Notes under the pieces: generated by a model
The model's database searches: none
Told to the model about the DNA's origin: nothing
The model's input: only the letters and a program-made list of their open reading frames with translations
Program-made: the position numbers and the translations under genes
Shown: piece by piece, positions 40,466-50,200 of the stretch
Layout of the letters: the number at the start of each line of letters is the position of its first letter
How positions within the stretch are numbered: position 1 is the first letter of the stretch
Origin: Actinokineospora iranica
GTDB lineage: Bacteria; Actinomycetota; Actinomycetes; Mycobacteriales; Pseudonocardiaceae
Direction of reading: 5' to 3'
Length of the DNA stretch: 64,000 bases
Assembly: GCF_900101685.1 (NCBI RefSeq)
Contig: NZ_FMZZ01000001.1
Coordinates: forward strand, 806,001-870,000

Positions 40466-41401
40466 TCACTCGTGCAGGCGCAGCAAGCCCTCCTGGACGA
40501 CGGTGGCGACCAGTTTCCCGTCCTGGCTGAAGAACCGGCCGGTCGCCAGCCCCCGCCCGCCCGACGCGCTCGGCGACGCGCAGTCGTAGAGCACCCACTC
40601 GTCGGCCCGGAACGGGCGGTGGAACCACATCGCGTGGTCCAGGCTCGCGCCCATCACCTTGTCGGTGCCCCAGTAGACGCCGTGACGGGCCAGGACGGCG
40701 TCGAGCAGGGTCATGTCGGAGGCGTACGCGAGCACGCACACATGCAGCAGGGGGTCGTCGGCCAGGACGCCGTCCGCCCGCATCCAGACCTGGTTGCGGG
40801 CGTCCCTCGGCCCGGTCTCCCGCGACAGCCACGGCGGCTCCGACACGTACCGGATGTCGATGGGGCGGGGGCGGTCGATGATGTGCCCGAACTTCTCCCG
40901 AAGCTCCGGCGTCAGCAGCTCACCGTTGGTGGGCAGCGTCTCCGGGGCGGGGACGTCGGGCATCTCCTCCGCGTGCTCGATGCCCTCTTCGGCGAGCTGG
41001 AACGACGCCGACAGCGCGAAGATCGCCTTGCCGTGCTGGATCGCGACCACCCGCCGGGTCGTGAACGAGCGGCCGTCGCGGATGCGGTCGACCTGGTAGA
41101 CGATCGGCACGCTCGGGTCGCCGGGGCGGATGAAGTACGCGTGCAGCGAGTGCACTCCGCGGTCGGCTGGCACCGTGCGCCCCGCGGCGACCAGGGCCTG
41201 ACCGGCCACCTGGCCGCCGAACACCCGCACCGGCGAGTGCCGGGGGCTCACCCCGCGGTAGATGTCCTCCTCGACCTTCTCCAGGTCGAGCAGCGCCACC
41301 AGGCGGTCCAGGACCCGCTGCCCGTGCGGGACGCCGTCGGCGGTCCTGGGGGCGTCACTGGGCACGCCGGACTCGGCGGCGAGCCGGGCGGCTTCTGTCA
41401 T
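40466..41401 (-). CDS. tesB: Acyl-CoA thioesterase II
   Basis: A 311-aa double-hotdog thioesterase. YRGVSPRHSPVRVFGGQVAG, SLHAYFIRPGDPSVPIVYQV and DHAMWFHRPFRADEWVLYDC, then ATVVQEGLLR, match TesB. It hydrolyses medium- and long-chain acyl-CoA. AAAGGA precedes; ATG 41401 is preferred over the adjacent GTG. It is 36 bp downstream of pyruvate kinase and on the same strand, so probably co-transcribed. Confidence 0.92.
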   Translation of the reverse strand: MTEAARLAAESGVPSDAPRTADGVPHGQRVLDRLVALLDLEKVEEDIYRGVSPRHSPVRVFGGQVAGQALVAAGRTVPADRGVHSLHAYFIRPGDPSVPIVYQVDRIRDGRSFTTRRVVAIQHGKAIFALSASFQLAEEGIEHAEEMPDVPAPETLPTNGELLTPELREKFGHIIDRPRPIDIRYVSEPPWLSRETGPRDARNQVWMRADGVLADDPLLHVCVLAYASDMTLLDAVLARHGVYWGTDKVMGASLDHAMWFHRPFRADEWVLYDCASPSASGGRGLATGRFFSQDGKLVATVVQEGLLRLHE

Positions 41402-41437
41402 CACGGGGTCCTTTCGCCGACACCGGCGCGAGTGACC

Positions 41438-42862
41438 CTAGGCGTGGTCCTCCTCGCCCAACCGGTGAACGCGGATGAGGTTAGTCGAGCCCACCGTCCC
41501 CGGCGGAGAGCCCGCGACGATGACCACGAGATCGCCGGGCTGGTAGCGGCCGATCGACAGCATGGAGATGTCGACCTGGCGGACCATGGCGTCGGTCGAG
41601 TCGACCTCCGGGACGAGGAAGGTCTCGGTGCCCCAGGTCAGCGCGAGCTGGCTGCGGACCTCCTGCTCTGGGGTGAACGCCAGCAGCGGCAGCCGGGTGT
41701 GCAGGCGGGCGAGGCGCTTGACGGTGTCGCCGGACTGGGTGAAGGCGACCAGGGCCTTGGCGTTGAGCCGCTCGCCGATGTCGCGGGCCGCATACGACAG
41801 CACGCCGCGCTTGGTGCGCGGGACGTGGGTCAGCGGCGGCACGGTGGGCGTCTCACTCTCCACGGCCTCGATGATCCGGCTCATGGTCTGCACGGTCTCG
41901 ATGGCGTAGCGGCCGACGCTCGTCTCACCGGAGAGCATCAGCGCGTCCGCGCCGTCGAGGACCGCGTTGGCCACGTCGGAGGCCTCCGCGCGGGTCGGAC
42001 GGGAGTTGTTGATCATCGAGTCGAGCATCTGGGTGGCCACGATGACCGGCTTGGCGTTCTCCCGGGCGATCTGGATCGCGCGCTTCTGCACCAGCGGGAC
42101 CTGCTCAAGCGGAAGCTCGACGCCCAGGTCGCCGCGGGCGACCATGACCCCGTCGAAGGCCAGCACGATGGCTTCGAGGTTGTCGACCGCCTCGGGCTTC
42201 TCCAGCTTGGCGATCACCGGCAGGCGGCCCCGGCCGACCCGGTCCATCACCTGGTGCACCAGGTCGATGTCGGCGGGCGAGCGGACGAACGAGAGCGCGA
42301 TGAAGTCCACGCCCAGGTGCAGCGCGAACTCCAGGTCCTCGATGTCCTTGTCCGACAGCGCGGGCACCGACACGTCCATGCCGGGCAGCGAGAGCCCCTT
42401 GTTGTTGCTGACCGGGCCGCCCTCGGTGACCTCGCAGACGACGTCCTGGCCCTCGACGGCCACGACCGTGAGGCCGACCTTGCCGTCGTCCACGAGCAGC
42501 CGGTCGCCCACCTTGGCGTCGTCGGCGAGGCCCTTGTAGGTGGTGGAGACGCGGTCGTGGGTGCCCGCGACGTCCTCGACGGTGATGCGCACGACGTCGC
42601 CGGTGCGCCACTCGACCGGGCCGCCCGCGAACGTGCCGAGCCGGATCTTCGGGCCCTGCAGGTCGGCGAGGATGCCCACCGCGCGGCCCGCGTCATCGCC
42701 CGCGGCACGCACCAGGTCGTAGACCTGCTTGTGGTCGCCGTGACTGCCGTGGCTGAAGTTCATCCTCGCCACGTCCATGCCCGCCGCCACCAGCTCGCGC
42801 ACCCGCTCGGGGGTGGCGGTGGCGGGGCCCATCGTGCAAACGATCTTCGCTCGTCGGCTCAC
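41438..42862 (-). CDS. pyk: Pyruvate kinase
   Basis: A 474-aa enzyme converting phosphoenolpyruvate and ADP to pyruvate and [56 protein letters not shown] and [20 protein letters not shown] carry the metal and substrate sites; the C-terminal regulatory domain is complete. GTG 42862 has no ribosome binding site, but a TATGCT-like -10 box lies about 8 nt upstream, which suggests a leaderless transcript. Confidence 0.95.
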   Translation of the reverse strand: MSRRAKIVCTMGPATATPERVRELVAAGMDVARMNFSHGSHGDHKQVYDLVRAAGDDAGRAVGILADLQGPKIRLGTFAGGPVEWRTGDVVRITVEDVAGTHDRVSTTYKGLADDAKVGDRLLVDDGKVGLTVVAVEGQDVVCEVTEGGPVSNNKGLSLPGMDVSVPALSDKDIEDLEFALHLGVDFIALSFVRSPADIDLVHQVMDRVGRGRLPVIAKLEKPEAVDNLEAIVLAFDGVMVARGDLGVELPLEQVPLVQKRAIQIARENAKPVIVATQMLDSMINNSRPTRAEASDVANAVLDGADALMLSGETSVGRYAIETVQTMSRIIEAVESETPTVPPLTHVPRTKRGVLSYAARDIGERLNAKALVAFTQSGDTVKRLARLHTRLPLLAFTPEQEVRSQLALTWGTETFLVPEVDSTDAMVRQVDISMLSIGRYQPGDLVVIVAGSPPGTVGSTNLIRVHRLGEEDHA

Positions 42863-42959
42863 AGGACAACAGCATAGCCCGGGTGCTGTACCGATCCCGA
42901 ACATCCGGCGAGAAAGTTCCGATTCGATTCAGATTGTTCTGCCAGCGGCAATCTGCCCG

Positions 42960-43625
42960 CTACCGCGCGACCTCGCTCACACCAACGTGGTCGCGGCTCC
43001 ACTCGTTGAACACCCGAAGCTGCCGCCACGCGGTGCGGACCCGGGTGAGGCAGCCGCGCTCGTGCAGGGTGTCGTCCGGTTCCCAGACGCGCACGGCGTA
43101 GACCGAGCGGTACTGGAGCAAATCGATGCGCGGGTGGTCCTTGGGGTAGCCGCGCGGGGCCGTGCGCAGCCGGTCGCCCAGGATCTCCCAGCCGGAGCGC
43201 TCCAGCTTGGCCAGGATCGCGCGCAGCGCATCGCCGTGGATCTCCTCGGCGACCGCGGCCCGGAACCGGGCGAGCTGGTCGGCGGCCAGGTGGAAGCAGC
43301 CGCCGCCGACGCGCAGGCCAGCGGGGCCGACCTCGACGTAGTACGCGCCGCCGCCCCGGCCCGCCTCGATCACGCCGCCGCAGTGCGTCTTGTACGGGGT
43401 CTTGTCCTTGGCGAACCGCACGTCGCGGAACGGGCGGAACACCTTCGCCCGGCCGAACTCGGCCCCGAACTCCTTCTCCAGCTCGCCCAACAGCGCCTGC
43501 ATGGGGGCGCGGACGTCGGTCTCGTAGGTCGCCTTGTTCGCGTCCCAGTACGCCTTGGAGTTGTCCGCGACCAAGCCGTCATAGAAGTCGATCGCGTACT
43601 CGCCGAACCCCTGGAAACCGGTCAC
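42960..43625 (-). CDS. DUF2461 protein
   Basis: A 221-aa protein. TGFQGFGEYAIDFYDGLVAD, FRPFRDVRFAKDKTPYKTHC and YYVEVGPAGLRVGGG are diagnostic of DUF2461 (TIGR02453), a conserved family of unknown function. GTG 43625 overlaps the stop of the upstream aminotransferase gene (GTGA at 43622-43625), so the two are co-translated. Confidence 0.88.
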   Translation of the reverse strand: MTGFQGFGEYAIDFYDGLVADNSKAYWDANKATYETDVRAPMQALLGELEKEFGAEFGRAKVFRPFRDVRFAKDKTPYKTHCGGVIEAGRGGGAYYVEVGPAGLRVGGGCFHLAADQLARFRAAVAEEIHGDALRAILAKLERSGWEILGDRLRTAPRGYPKDHPRIDLLQYRSVYAVRVWEPDDTLHERGCLTRVRTAWRQLRVFNEWSRDHVGVSEVAR

Positions 43626-44404
43626 ACCCGCTCCCCCGCGGTGAGGTCGTGGCAGCGCAGCAGCCGGGCGGCGGCGTCCGCATCGATCTCGTACTTCACG
43701 TCGTCGATCTGGGTGATGGGCCGCACCGGGGTCAGCGCGTTGGTGGCGAACGCGGCGCGGAAGCCCGCGAGGTCGGCGGCGAGCACCGGGCGCGTCTCGT
43801 GCGCCATGCCGCCGCGGTTCAGGCCGCTCTGGATCAGGGCCATGCCGACCCCGGGCAGCGCGGGAGAGTTCGGCCAGACGACCTTGTCGCCGTCGAGGAA
43901 GCACACGTTCCAGGTGCAGCCCTCGGAGACCTGGCCGTCGGGGGCGACGAACAGCACGTCGTCGTAGCCTGCCTGGCGGGCGAGTCTGCGCTGGTAGAGC
44001 AGGCCGAACGTGCCGACGTGCTTCACCTGCGGCAGGTCGCGCTGGTACCCGGCGGTGCGCACGCGCAGCGGCGGCGGGACCTCCCCCGGCATCGGCTCGG
44101 CGGTCACCATGATCTCGGTGTCCAAGTCCGCCTCGGGCCGCCGTCGGTCGAAGGCGGGCGCATGGACTGTCACCTTGACCACGGCGGGCCCGGCCACGCC
44201 CGCGACCGCCGCGCGGATCGCCGCGCGCACCTGGCCCTCATCGATCCCGCGGCCGAAGACGATCCGCGAGTCCCGGTCGAGCCGTTCGAGGTGCCGGGCC
44301 AGGCCGCGCGCCCGGCCGTCTTCCACCCGCAGCGCGGTGAAGTGCCCGTAGCTCACCAGGGCGGGCCGAGGGTGGTTCGGCTGGAGATCATTCTGCGTGC
44401 TCAT
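43622..44404 (-). CDS. Class IV PLP aminotransferase (PabC/BCAT-like)
   Basis: A 260-aa fold-type IV enzyme. The PLP lysine is in DLPQVKHVGTFGLLYQRRLA; DDVLFVAPDGQVSEGCTWNV is the usual EGxxxN region; FRAAFATNALTPVRPI ends the core. Such enzymes include aminodeoxychorismate lyase and branched-chain or D-amino-acid aminotransferases. No folate gene is adjacent, so the substrate is open. It is translationally coupled to a DUF2461 gene. Confidence 0.83.
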   Translation of the reverse strand: MSTQNDLQPNHPRPALVSYGHFTALRVEDGRARGLARHLERLDRDSRIVFGRGIDEGQVRAAIRAAVAGVAGPAVVKVTVHAPAFDRRRPEADLDTEIMVTAEPMPGEVPPPLRVRTAGYQRDLPQVKHVGTFGLLYQRRLARQAGYDDVLFVAPDGQVSEGCTWNVCFLDGDKVVWPNSPALPGVGMALIQSGLNRGGMAHETRPVLAADLAGFRAAFATNALTPVRPITQIDDVKYEIDADAAARLLRCHDLTAGERV

Positions 44405-44421
44405 CGGCGGCAGTCTCGCAT

Positions 44422-44466
44422 GGTCCGCCGACGCCGCGGCCCGCAGGCACGCGGCGTCGGCGGACC
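44422..44466 (-). terminator. Hairpin terminator of the protease gene
   Basis: A perfect 17-bp inverted repeat (GGTCCGCCGACGCCGCG and its complement, 11-nt loop) starting 1 bp after the protease stop, reading leftward. Confidence 0.88.
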
Positions 44467-44467
44467 C

Positions 44468-45385
44468 TCATGCCGCCGCGGCGGTGTTGTAGAGGTTCTG
44501 GGCGTCGGCGCCGAAGTACGGCCCGAACATCCAGAACGGCAGGATGCTGATCTTGTAGCTGTTGACCGAGTTCTGCACGCCGAGCCCGGTCGCCTCGTCG
44601 AACGACTGGAACCACGGGCCGCCGCTGGACCCGCCGGTCATGTCGCAGGTCATGCCGACGCCGCTGCTGAGGAACGCGCTGAACGTGCGGCCGCTGCAGT
44701 AGATGAGCTTCGTGCCGTCGTACGGCGCGGCGGCGGGATAGCCGAAGGCGTACATGTTCTGCGCCTTCGGCTGGTTGAAGGCCACCCCCTGCCCGCCGAC
44801 CACATCGGTGAGCAGCGCCCCGTTGAGCGGGCCGACCACCGCGGCCCCGATGTCGTAGTCGATGTCCTCGCCCGCATCCCACTGCGGCGTGGCGAACGTC
44901 GCCCGCGCCGCCCACTTCCCGTGGGGGGCGGCGCCGTTGTCGTAGGCGGGGACGAAGACCCAGTTGGCGTGGTAGGCGCCGTCGAGCTTCACGCAGTGCC
45001 CGGCGGTGAGCACCGTGCTCTTGTTGGCGCTGGTCACCGCGTCGCCGCTGCAGGAGGCGTCGCGCCCCTGGTAGGTGAAGAAGACCCGGCCCGCGGTCTT
45101 GACCACCGCGCCGCCCCCGGTCCACGCCGCCCCGCCGCTGGGATAGGCGGCCGGGGCGATCACCACTGGCGCGGCCGTGGCTGCCGATGACTGGACAGTC
45201 CTGACTTTCTTGGCGGACACGGCGATCCGGTCGAGCGGGACGGCCGCGCGCATCCGCTCGGGGGTCCAGTACGCGGCGGCGGAAACCGCCTCGGCCGAAC
45301 CGCCGACGGCGTGCGCGGGCACGGTGAGGCCAAGGACGGATAACGCCGCGACGAGGGTGATCAGGGCGGCACGGTGCGGGGACAT
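44468..45385 (-). CDS. Secreted trypsin-like serine protease
   Basis: About 305 aa with a signal peptide (ALITLVAALSVLGLTVPAHA). The catalytic triad is visible: His in TVLTAGHCVKLDG, Asp in GEDIDYDIGAAVV and Ser in MTGGSSGGPWFQSFDEATG. The first 100 residues form a propeptide-like region. GGAGGTGGAG lies before ATG 45385. It resembles actinobacterial V8/trypsin-type extracellular peptidases. Downstream hairpin terminator; no partner gene. Confidence 0.92.
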   Translation of the reverse strand: MSPHRAALITLVAALSVLGLTVPAHAVGGSAEAVSAAAYWTPERMRAAVPLDRIAVSAKKVRTVQSSAATAAPVVIAPAAYPSGGAAWTGGGAVVKTAGRVFFTYQGRDASCSGDAVTSANKSTVLTAGHCVKLDGAYHANWVFVPAYDNGAAPHGKWAARATFATPQWDAGEDIDYDIGAAVVGPLNGALLTDVVGGQGVAFNQPKAQNMYAFGYPAAAPYDGTKLIYCSGRTFSAFLSSGVGMTCDMTGGSSGGPWFQSFDEATGLGVQNSVNSYKISILPFWMFGPYFGADAQNLYNTAAAA

Positions 45386-45643
45386 GGACTCCACCTCCGA
45401 GGATGTCGTGCGGGGAGATGGAGTTGATATTTGCTCACTTTTCGGCGGGAAGCGTCCGACGTACGGGTGAACTTGCCCAGGTCGAATGAGCACCGCGGCA
45501 GCGAAAGACGAGTAGGCGCGATCTCAGTGACCACCCGCGAAAGCGTAGGACAGCCGGGTTCATCCTGACCTGGTCAGCGAATCCCGACGACAGCAGCGGA
45601 ATCGTCTTCGCGAACACCGGCGTCGGGTCGGGAGCGGCGCGGG

Positions 45644-47164
45644 TCAGCGCACCGCCAAGGGAAGCGCGGTCGGGTGGACCGGGGCGGGCAGGTCGGACGC
45701 GCCGGTGAGGTAGGCGTCGACGGCGTTGGCGACCGAGCGGCCCTCGGCGACGGCCCAGACGACCAGGGAGGCGCCGCGGTGGGCGTCGCCGCAGACGAAG
45801 ACGCCGGGGGCGGTGGTCTGCCAGTCCTGGCCGCAGGAGAGGGTGCCGCGCCTGGTCAGGGTCAGCCCGAGGCAGTCGAGCAGGGGCATGTGCTCGACGC
45901 CCTCGAAGCCGATGGCCAGCAGGACCAGGTCCGCTGGCAGCACCTGGACCTCGTCGCCGACCGGGACGACCTCGCGGATGCCGGTCGCCGGGTCCTTGCG
46001 GACCTTGACCTCCCGCACCTGCACCGAGGTCACGTTCCCGTCCTCGTCGCCGACGAAGCGCTCCACGGCCACCGCGAACTTGCGCTCACCGCCCTCTTCG
46101 TGCGCCGGGTAGGTGCGCAGGATCCACGGCCAGACCGGCCACGGGGACCGGTCGTCGTCGCGGGTCTCGGGCGGGCGGGGGTACTGGTCGAGCTGGGTGA
46201 CGCTGGCCGCGCCCTGGCGGGTGGCCGTGCCGTAGCAGTCCGCGCCGGTGTCGCCGCCGCCGATGACGACCACGTGCTTGCCCGCCGCGCTGAGCTGCGC
46301 CGGGCCGTCGCCCTCGCACTCCCGGTTGGCCGGGACCAGGTGCTCCATGGCGAGGTGGACCCCCCGCAGGCCGCGCCCGGGGACGTCCGGGGCGTCCCGG
46401 CCGCGCAGCGCGCCGACGGCAAGGACCACCGCGTCGTACTCCGCGCGCAGCGCCGCCACCGACAGGGAACCAGGGGCGCTGCCGCCGACCTCGCAGCCGG
46501 TGACGAACCTGGTTCCCTCGGCGCGCAACTGGGCCAGCCGCCGGTCGAGGACCTTCTTCTCCATCTTGAACTCGGGGATGCCGTAGCGCAGCAGGCCGCC
46601 GAGCCGGTCGTCACGCTCGTAGACGGTGACCTCGTGGCCCGCGCGGGTGAGCTGCTGGGCCGCGGCCAGCCCGGCCGGGCCGGAGCCGACGACGGCCACC
46701 TTGCGCCCGGTGGACACCGCGGACGGCACCGGCCCGACGTGCCCGCGCTCCCAGGACACGTCGGCGATGGTGTTCTCCACCCGCTTGATCGCGACCGCGC
46801 CGCCGGACTCCGGCGCGATCGCCAGCACGCAGGCCGCCTCGCACGGGGCCGGGCACAGCCTGCCGGTGAACTCGGGGAAGTTGTTCGTCGCGTGCAGCCG
46901 GTCGCTGGCCGCCGCCCAGTCGCCGCGGCGGACCAGGTCGTTCCACTCCGGGATGAGGTTGCCCAGCGGGCAGCCCGCCGAGCCGGAGTGGCAGAACGGG
47001 ATGCCGCAGTCCATGCAGCGGGTGGCCTGCTCGCGCACCTGCGACTCGCGCTGGTCGGGCGTGAGGTCCGCGTAGACCTCGCGCCAGTCGCCGAGCCGGT
47101 CGTCGACCGGGCGCTTGGGCGCGTCGGCGCGCTGGACCTTGAGGAAGCCATTCGGGTCAGCCAC
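45644..47164 (-). CDS. gltD: Glutamate synthase small subunit
   Basis: A 506-aa subunit that passes electrons from NADPH through FAD and Fe-S centres to GltB. Cluster cysteines are in RCMDCGIPFCHSGSAGCPLG and CPAPCEAACVL; FAD motif VVGSGPAGLAAA; NADPH motif VIGGGDTGADCYG. GTG 47164 has GGAGG 6 nt upstream. This start, with its ribosome binding site, is duplicated 100 bp upstream across the gltB stop. Confidence 0.96.
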   Translation of the reverse strand: MADPNGFLKVQRADAPKRPVDDRLGDWREVYADLTPDQRESQVREQATRCMDCGIPFCHSGSAGCPLGNLIPEWNDLVRRGDWAAASDRLHATNNFPEFTGRLCPAPCEAACVLAIAPESGGAVAIKRVENTIADVSWERGHVGPVPSAVSTGRKVAVVGSGPAGLAAAQQLTRAGHEVTVYERDDRLGGLLRYGIPEFKMEKKVLDRRLAQLRAEGTRFVTGCEVGGSAPGSLSVAALRAEYDAVVLAVGALRGRDAPDVPGRGLRGVHLAMEHLVPANRECEGDGPAQLSAAGKHVVVIGGGDTGADCYGTATRQGAASVTQLDQYPRPPETRDDDRSPWPVWPWILRTYPAHEEGGERKFAVAVERFVGDEDGNVTSVQVREVKVRKDPATGIREVVPVGDEVQVLPADLVLLAIGFEGVEHMPLLDCLGLTLTRRGTLSCGQDWQTTAPGVFVCGDAHRGASLVVWAVAEGRSVANAVDAYLTGASDLPAPVHPTALPLAVR

Positions 47165-47275
47165 GGGACACCTCCGAACCGGCGGCCTTCCCGACAGGTC
47201 GGGGACGGCGCCGGGTGGGGACAAGGGGGTGGGGGGCGGGAGCAGTCGCACAGCGGTCAGCCACGGGACGCCTCC
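47155..47275 (-). repeat. 100-bp junction duplication between gltB and gltD
   Basis: The 21-bp segment at 47255-47275 (end of gltB: ribosome binding site, GTGGC and the TGA stop) recurs at 47155-47175, exactly 100 bp on, as the gltD ribosome binding site and start, with one mismatch. A mini-ORF from the first GTG (47264) runs 35 codons and ends EVSRG at a TGA inside the gltD start, the same 8-nt overlap geometry as gltB's own EASRG end. The plus strand between them is G-rich (47213-47240), with G-quadruplex potential. Confidence 0.85.
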
Positions 47276-50200
47276 ATGATCGCCTCGTCCACGTCGCGGC
47301 CTTCGGCCCGGGCGAGCCGCATCGCCGCCAGCACCCGCTGGTAGTCGCGCGGCATGACCTTGGTGAACGCCGCCGAGCGGCGGGGCCAGTCGCCCAGCAG
47401 CGACGCGGCCACCGCCGAGCCGGTGAGGTCGTGGTGCCTGCGCACGGTTTCCCGCAGCCAGCGCAGGTCGTCGTGCCCCGGGGGCTGCAACTCGACCATC
47501 TCGGTGTTGACCCGCCGCGGATCGAGGTCGAGCACGTAGGCGATGCCGCCGGACATGCCCGCGGCCAGGTTGCGGCCGGTCGCGCCGAGGACGATCGCGC
47601 GCCCGCCGGTCATGTACTCGAACGCGTGGTCGCCCACGCCCTCGGCGACGATGACCGCGCCGGAGTTGCGCACCCCGAACCGCTCCCCCACACGGCCGCG
47701 CAGGAAGACCTCGCCCGCGGTCGCGCCGTAGGCGATGACGTTGCCCGCGATCACCTGCCGCTCCGCGGCGAAGACCGCGTCCGGGTGCGGGCGGACCACG
47801 ATCCGGCCGCCGGACAGGCCCTTGCCGACGTAGTCGTTGGCGTCGCCCACCAGGTCCAGGGTGACGCCGCGCGGCAGGAACGCGCCCAGCGACTGGCCCG
47901 CCGAGCCGGTGAGCCGGATCTGGATGGTGTCCTCGGGCAGCCCGTCGCCGCCGAAGCGGCGGGTGACCTCGGAGCCGAGCAGGGTGCCGACGGTCCGGTT
48001 GACGTTGCGCACCGGCAGTTCCATCCGCACCGGGTGCGCGTCCTCCAGCGCCGCCTCGGCAAGCTGCACGAGAGTGCGGTCCAGCGCGTGCGCGAGGCCG
48101 TGGTCCTGCGCGCGGACCCGGCGGCGGGCGGTGCCGTAGCGGGTCTCCGGGACGGCGAACACCGGGGTGAGGTCGAGCCCCTGGGCCTTCCAGTGCTCGA
48201 CGGCGCGGTCGACGTCGAGCAGCTCGGCGTGCCCGATCGCGTCGTCCAGGGTGCGGAATCCCAGTGCGGCAAGGTGTTCGCGCACTTCCTGCGCCACGAA
48301 CCGGAAGTAGTTGACGATGTGCTCGGCTTGGCCGGTGTATCGCTTGCGCAGCAGCGGATTCTGCGTCGCGACGCCCACCGGGCAGGTGTCCAGGTGGCAC
48401 ACGCGCATCATCACGCAGCCCGCGACGATCAGCGGCGCGGTCGCGAAGCCGTACTCCTCAGCGCCGAGCAGCGCCGCGACGATCACGTCCCGCCCGGTCT
48501 TGAGCCCGCCGTCGACCTGCACCGTGATGCGGTCGCGCAAACCGTTGAGCAGCAAGGTCTGCTGGGTCTCGGCGAGGCCGATCTCCCACGGCGTGCCCGC
48601 GTGCTTGAGCGAGTTCAGCGGCGACGCGCCGGTGCCGCCGTCGTGCCCGGAGATCAGCACGACGTCCGCGTGCGCCTTGGACACGCCCGCCGCGACCGTG
48701 CCCACGCCCGTCTCGCTGACCAGCTTCACGTGGACGCGGGCGTTCTCGTTGGCGTTCTTGAGATCGTGGATGAGCTGGGCGAGGTCTTCGATCGAGTAGA
48801 TGTCGTGGTGCGGCGGCGGTGAGATCAGCCCGACGCCCGCGGTGGAGTGCCGGGTGCGGGCGATCCACGGGTAGACCTTGTTCGGCGGCAACTGCCCGCC
48901 CTCGCCGGGTTTCGCGCCCTGCGCCATCTTGATCTGGATGTCGTCGGCGTTCACCAGGTACTCGCTGGTGACCCCGAACCGTCCACTCGCGACCTGCTTG
49001 ATCGCCGACCGCCGCCGGGCGTCGTAGAGGCGCCCCGGGTCCTCGCCGCCCTCGCCGGTGTTGGACCGGCCGCCGATCATGTTCATCGCGATCGCCAGCG
49101 TCTCGTGCGCCTCGGCCGAGATCGAGCCGTAGGACATGGCGCCGGTGTTGAACCGGGTCAGGATCGCCTCGACCGGCTCGACCTCGTCGATCGGGACCGG
49201 CGGCCTGCCCGCGGTCTTGAACGCGAACAGGCCGCGCAGCGCGCCGCCCGCCCGGTTGAGCCGCTCCACCTCGGCGGTGTACTCCCGGTACACCGCCTCG
49301 CGGCCGGTGCGGGTGGCGTGCTGGAGCAGGAACACGGTCTCCGGGCTGAACAGGTGCAGTTCGCCCTCGCGCCGGTAAGCGTACTCGCCGCCGACGTCGA
49401 GGCCGCGGTGGACGCGGTCGGTCGGGTTGTCCGGATGCGCGCGGCGGTGCCGGGCGGCCGCCTCCGCGGCGAGCACGTCGATGCCGACGCCGCCGAGCTT
49501 GGACGTCGTGCCGGTGAAGTACTCGTCCAGCAGGTCGTTCGCCAGGCCGAAGGACTCGAAGACCTGCGCGGCGGTGTAGGCGCCGACGGTCGAGATGCCC
49601 ATCTTGGACATGATCTTGAGCACGCCCTTGACCAGCGCGCGCACGTAGTTGCGCACCGCGGCGCGCGGCTCGACGCCGGTGATCGCGCCGCTGGCGATCA
49701 TGTCCTCGATGGTCTCGAACGCCAGGTACGGGTTCACCGCCGCCGCGCCGTAGCCCAGCAGCAGCGCCACGTGGTGCACCTCGCGGGCGTCGCCGCTCTC
49801 CACGACCAGCGCGACCCGCAGCCGCTCCTTGGTGCGCACCAGGTGGTGGTGCACGGCCGAGACCAGCAGCAGCGACGGGATCGGCGCCATCCGGTGGTCC
49901 GAATCGCGGTCGGACAGCACCAGCGTGCGCGCCCCGGCGGCGATCGCCTCGGACGCCTCCCGGCGCACCCGCTCCACCGCGGCGGCGAGCGCCGCGCCGC
50001 CGCCGTCCGCTTCGTACAGTCCGGAAAGGACAGTGCAGGCGAAGCCGGGCAGGTCCCCGTCGTCGTTGACGTGGATGAGCTTGGCGAGCTCGTCGTTGTC
50101 GATCACCGGGTACGGCAGCTGGATGTGCCGACAGGACGCCGGTCCCGGCTCGAGCAGGTTCTGCTCCGGGCCCATGATCCGCTGCACCGAGGTGACGATC

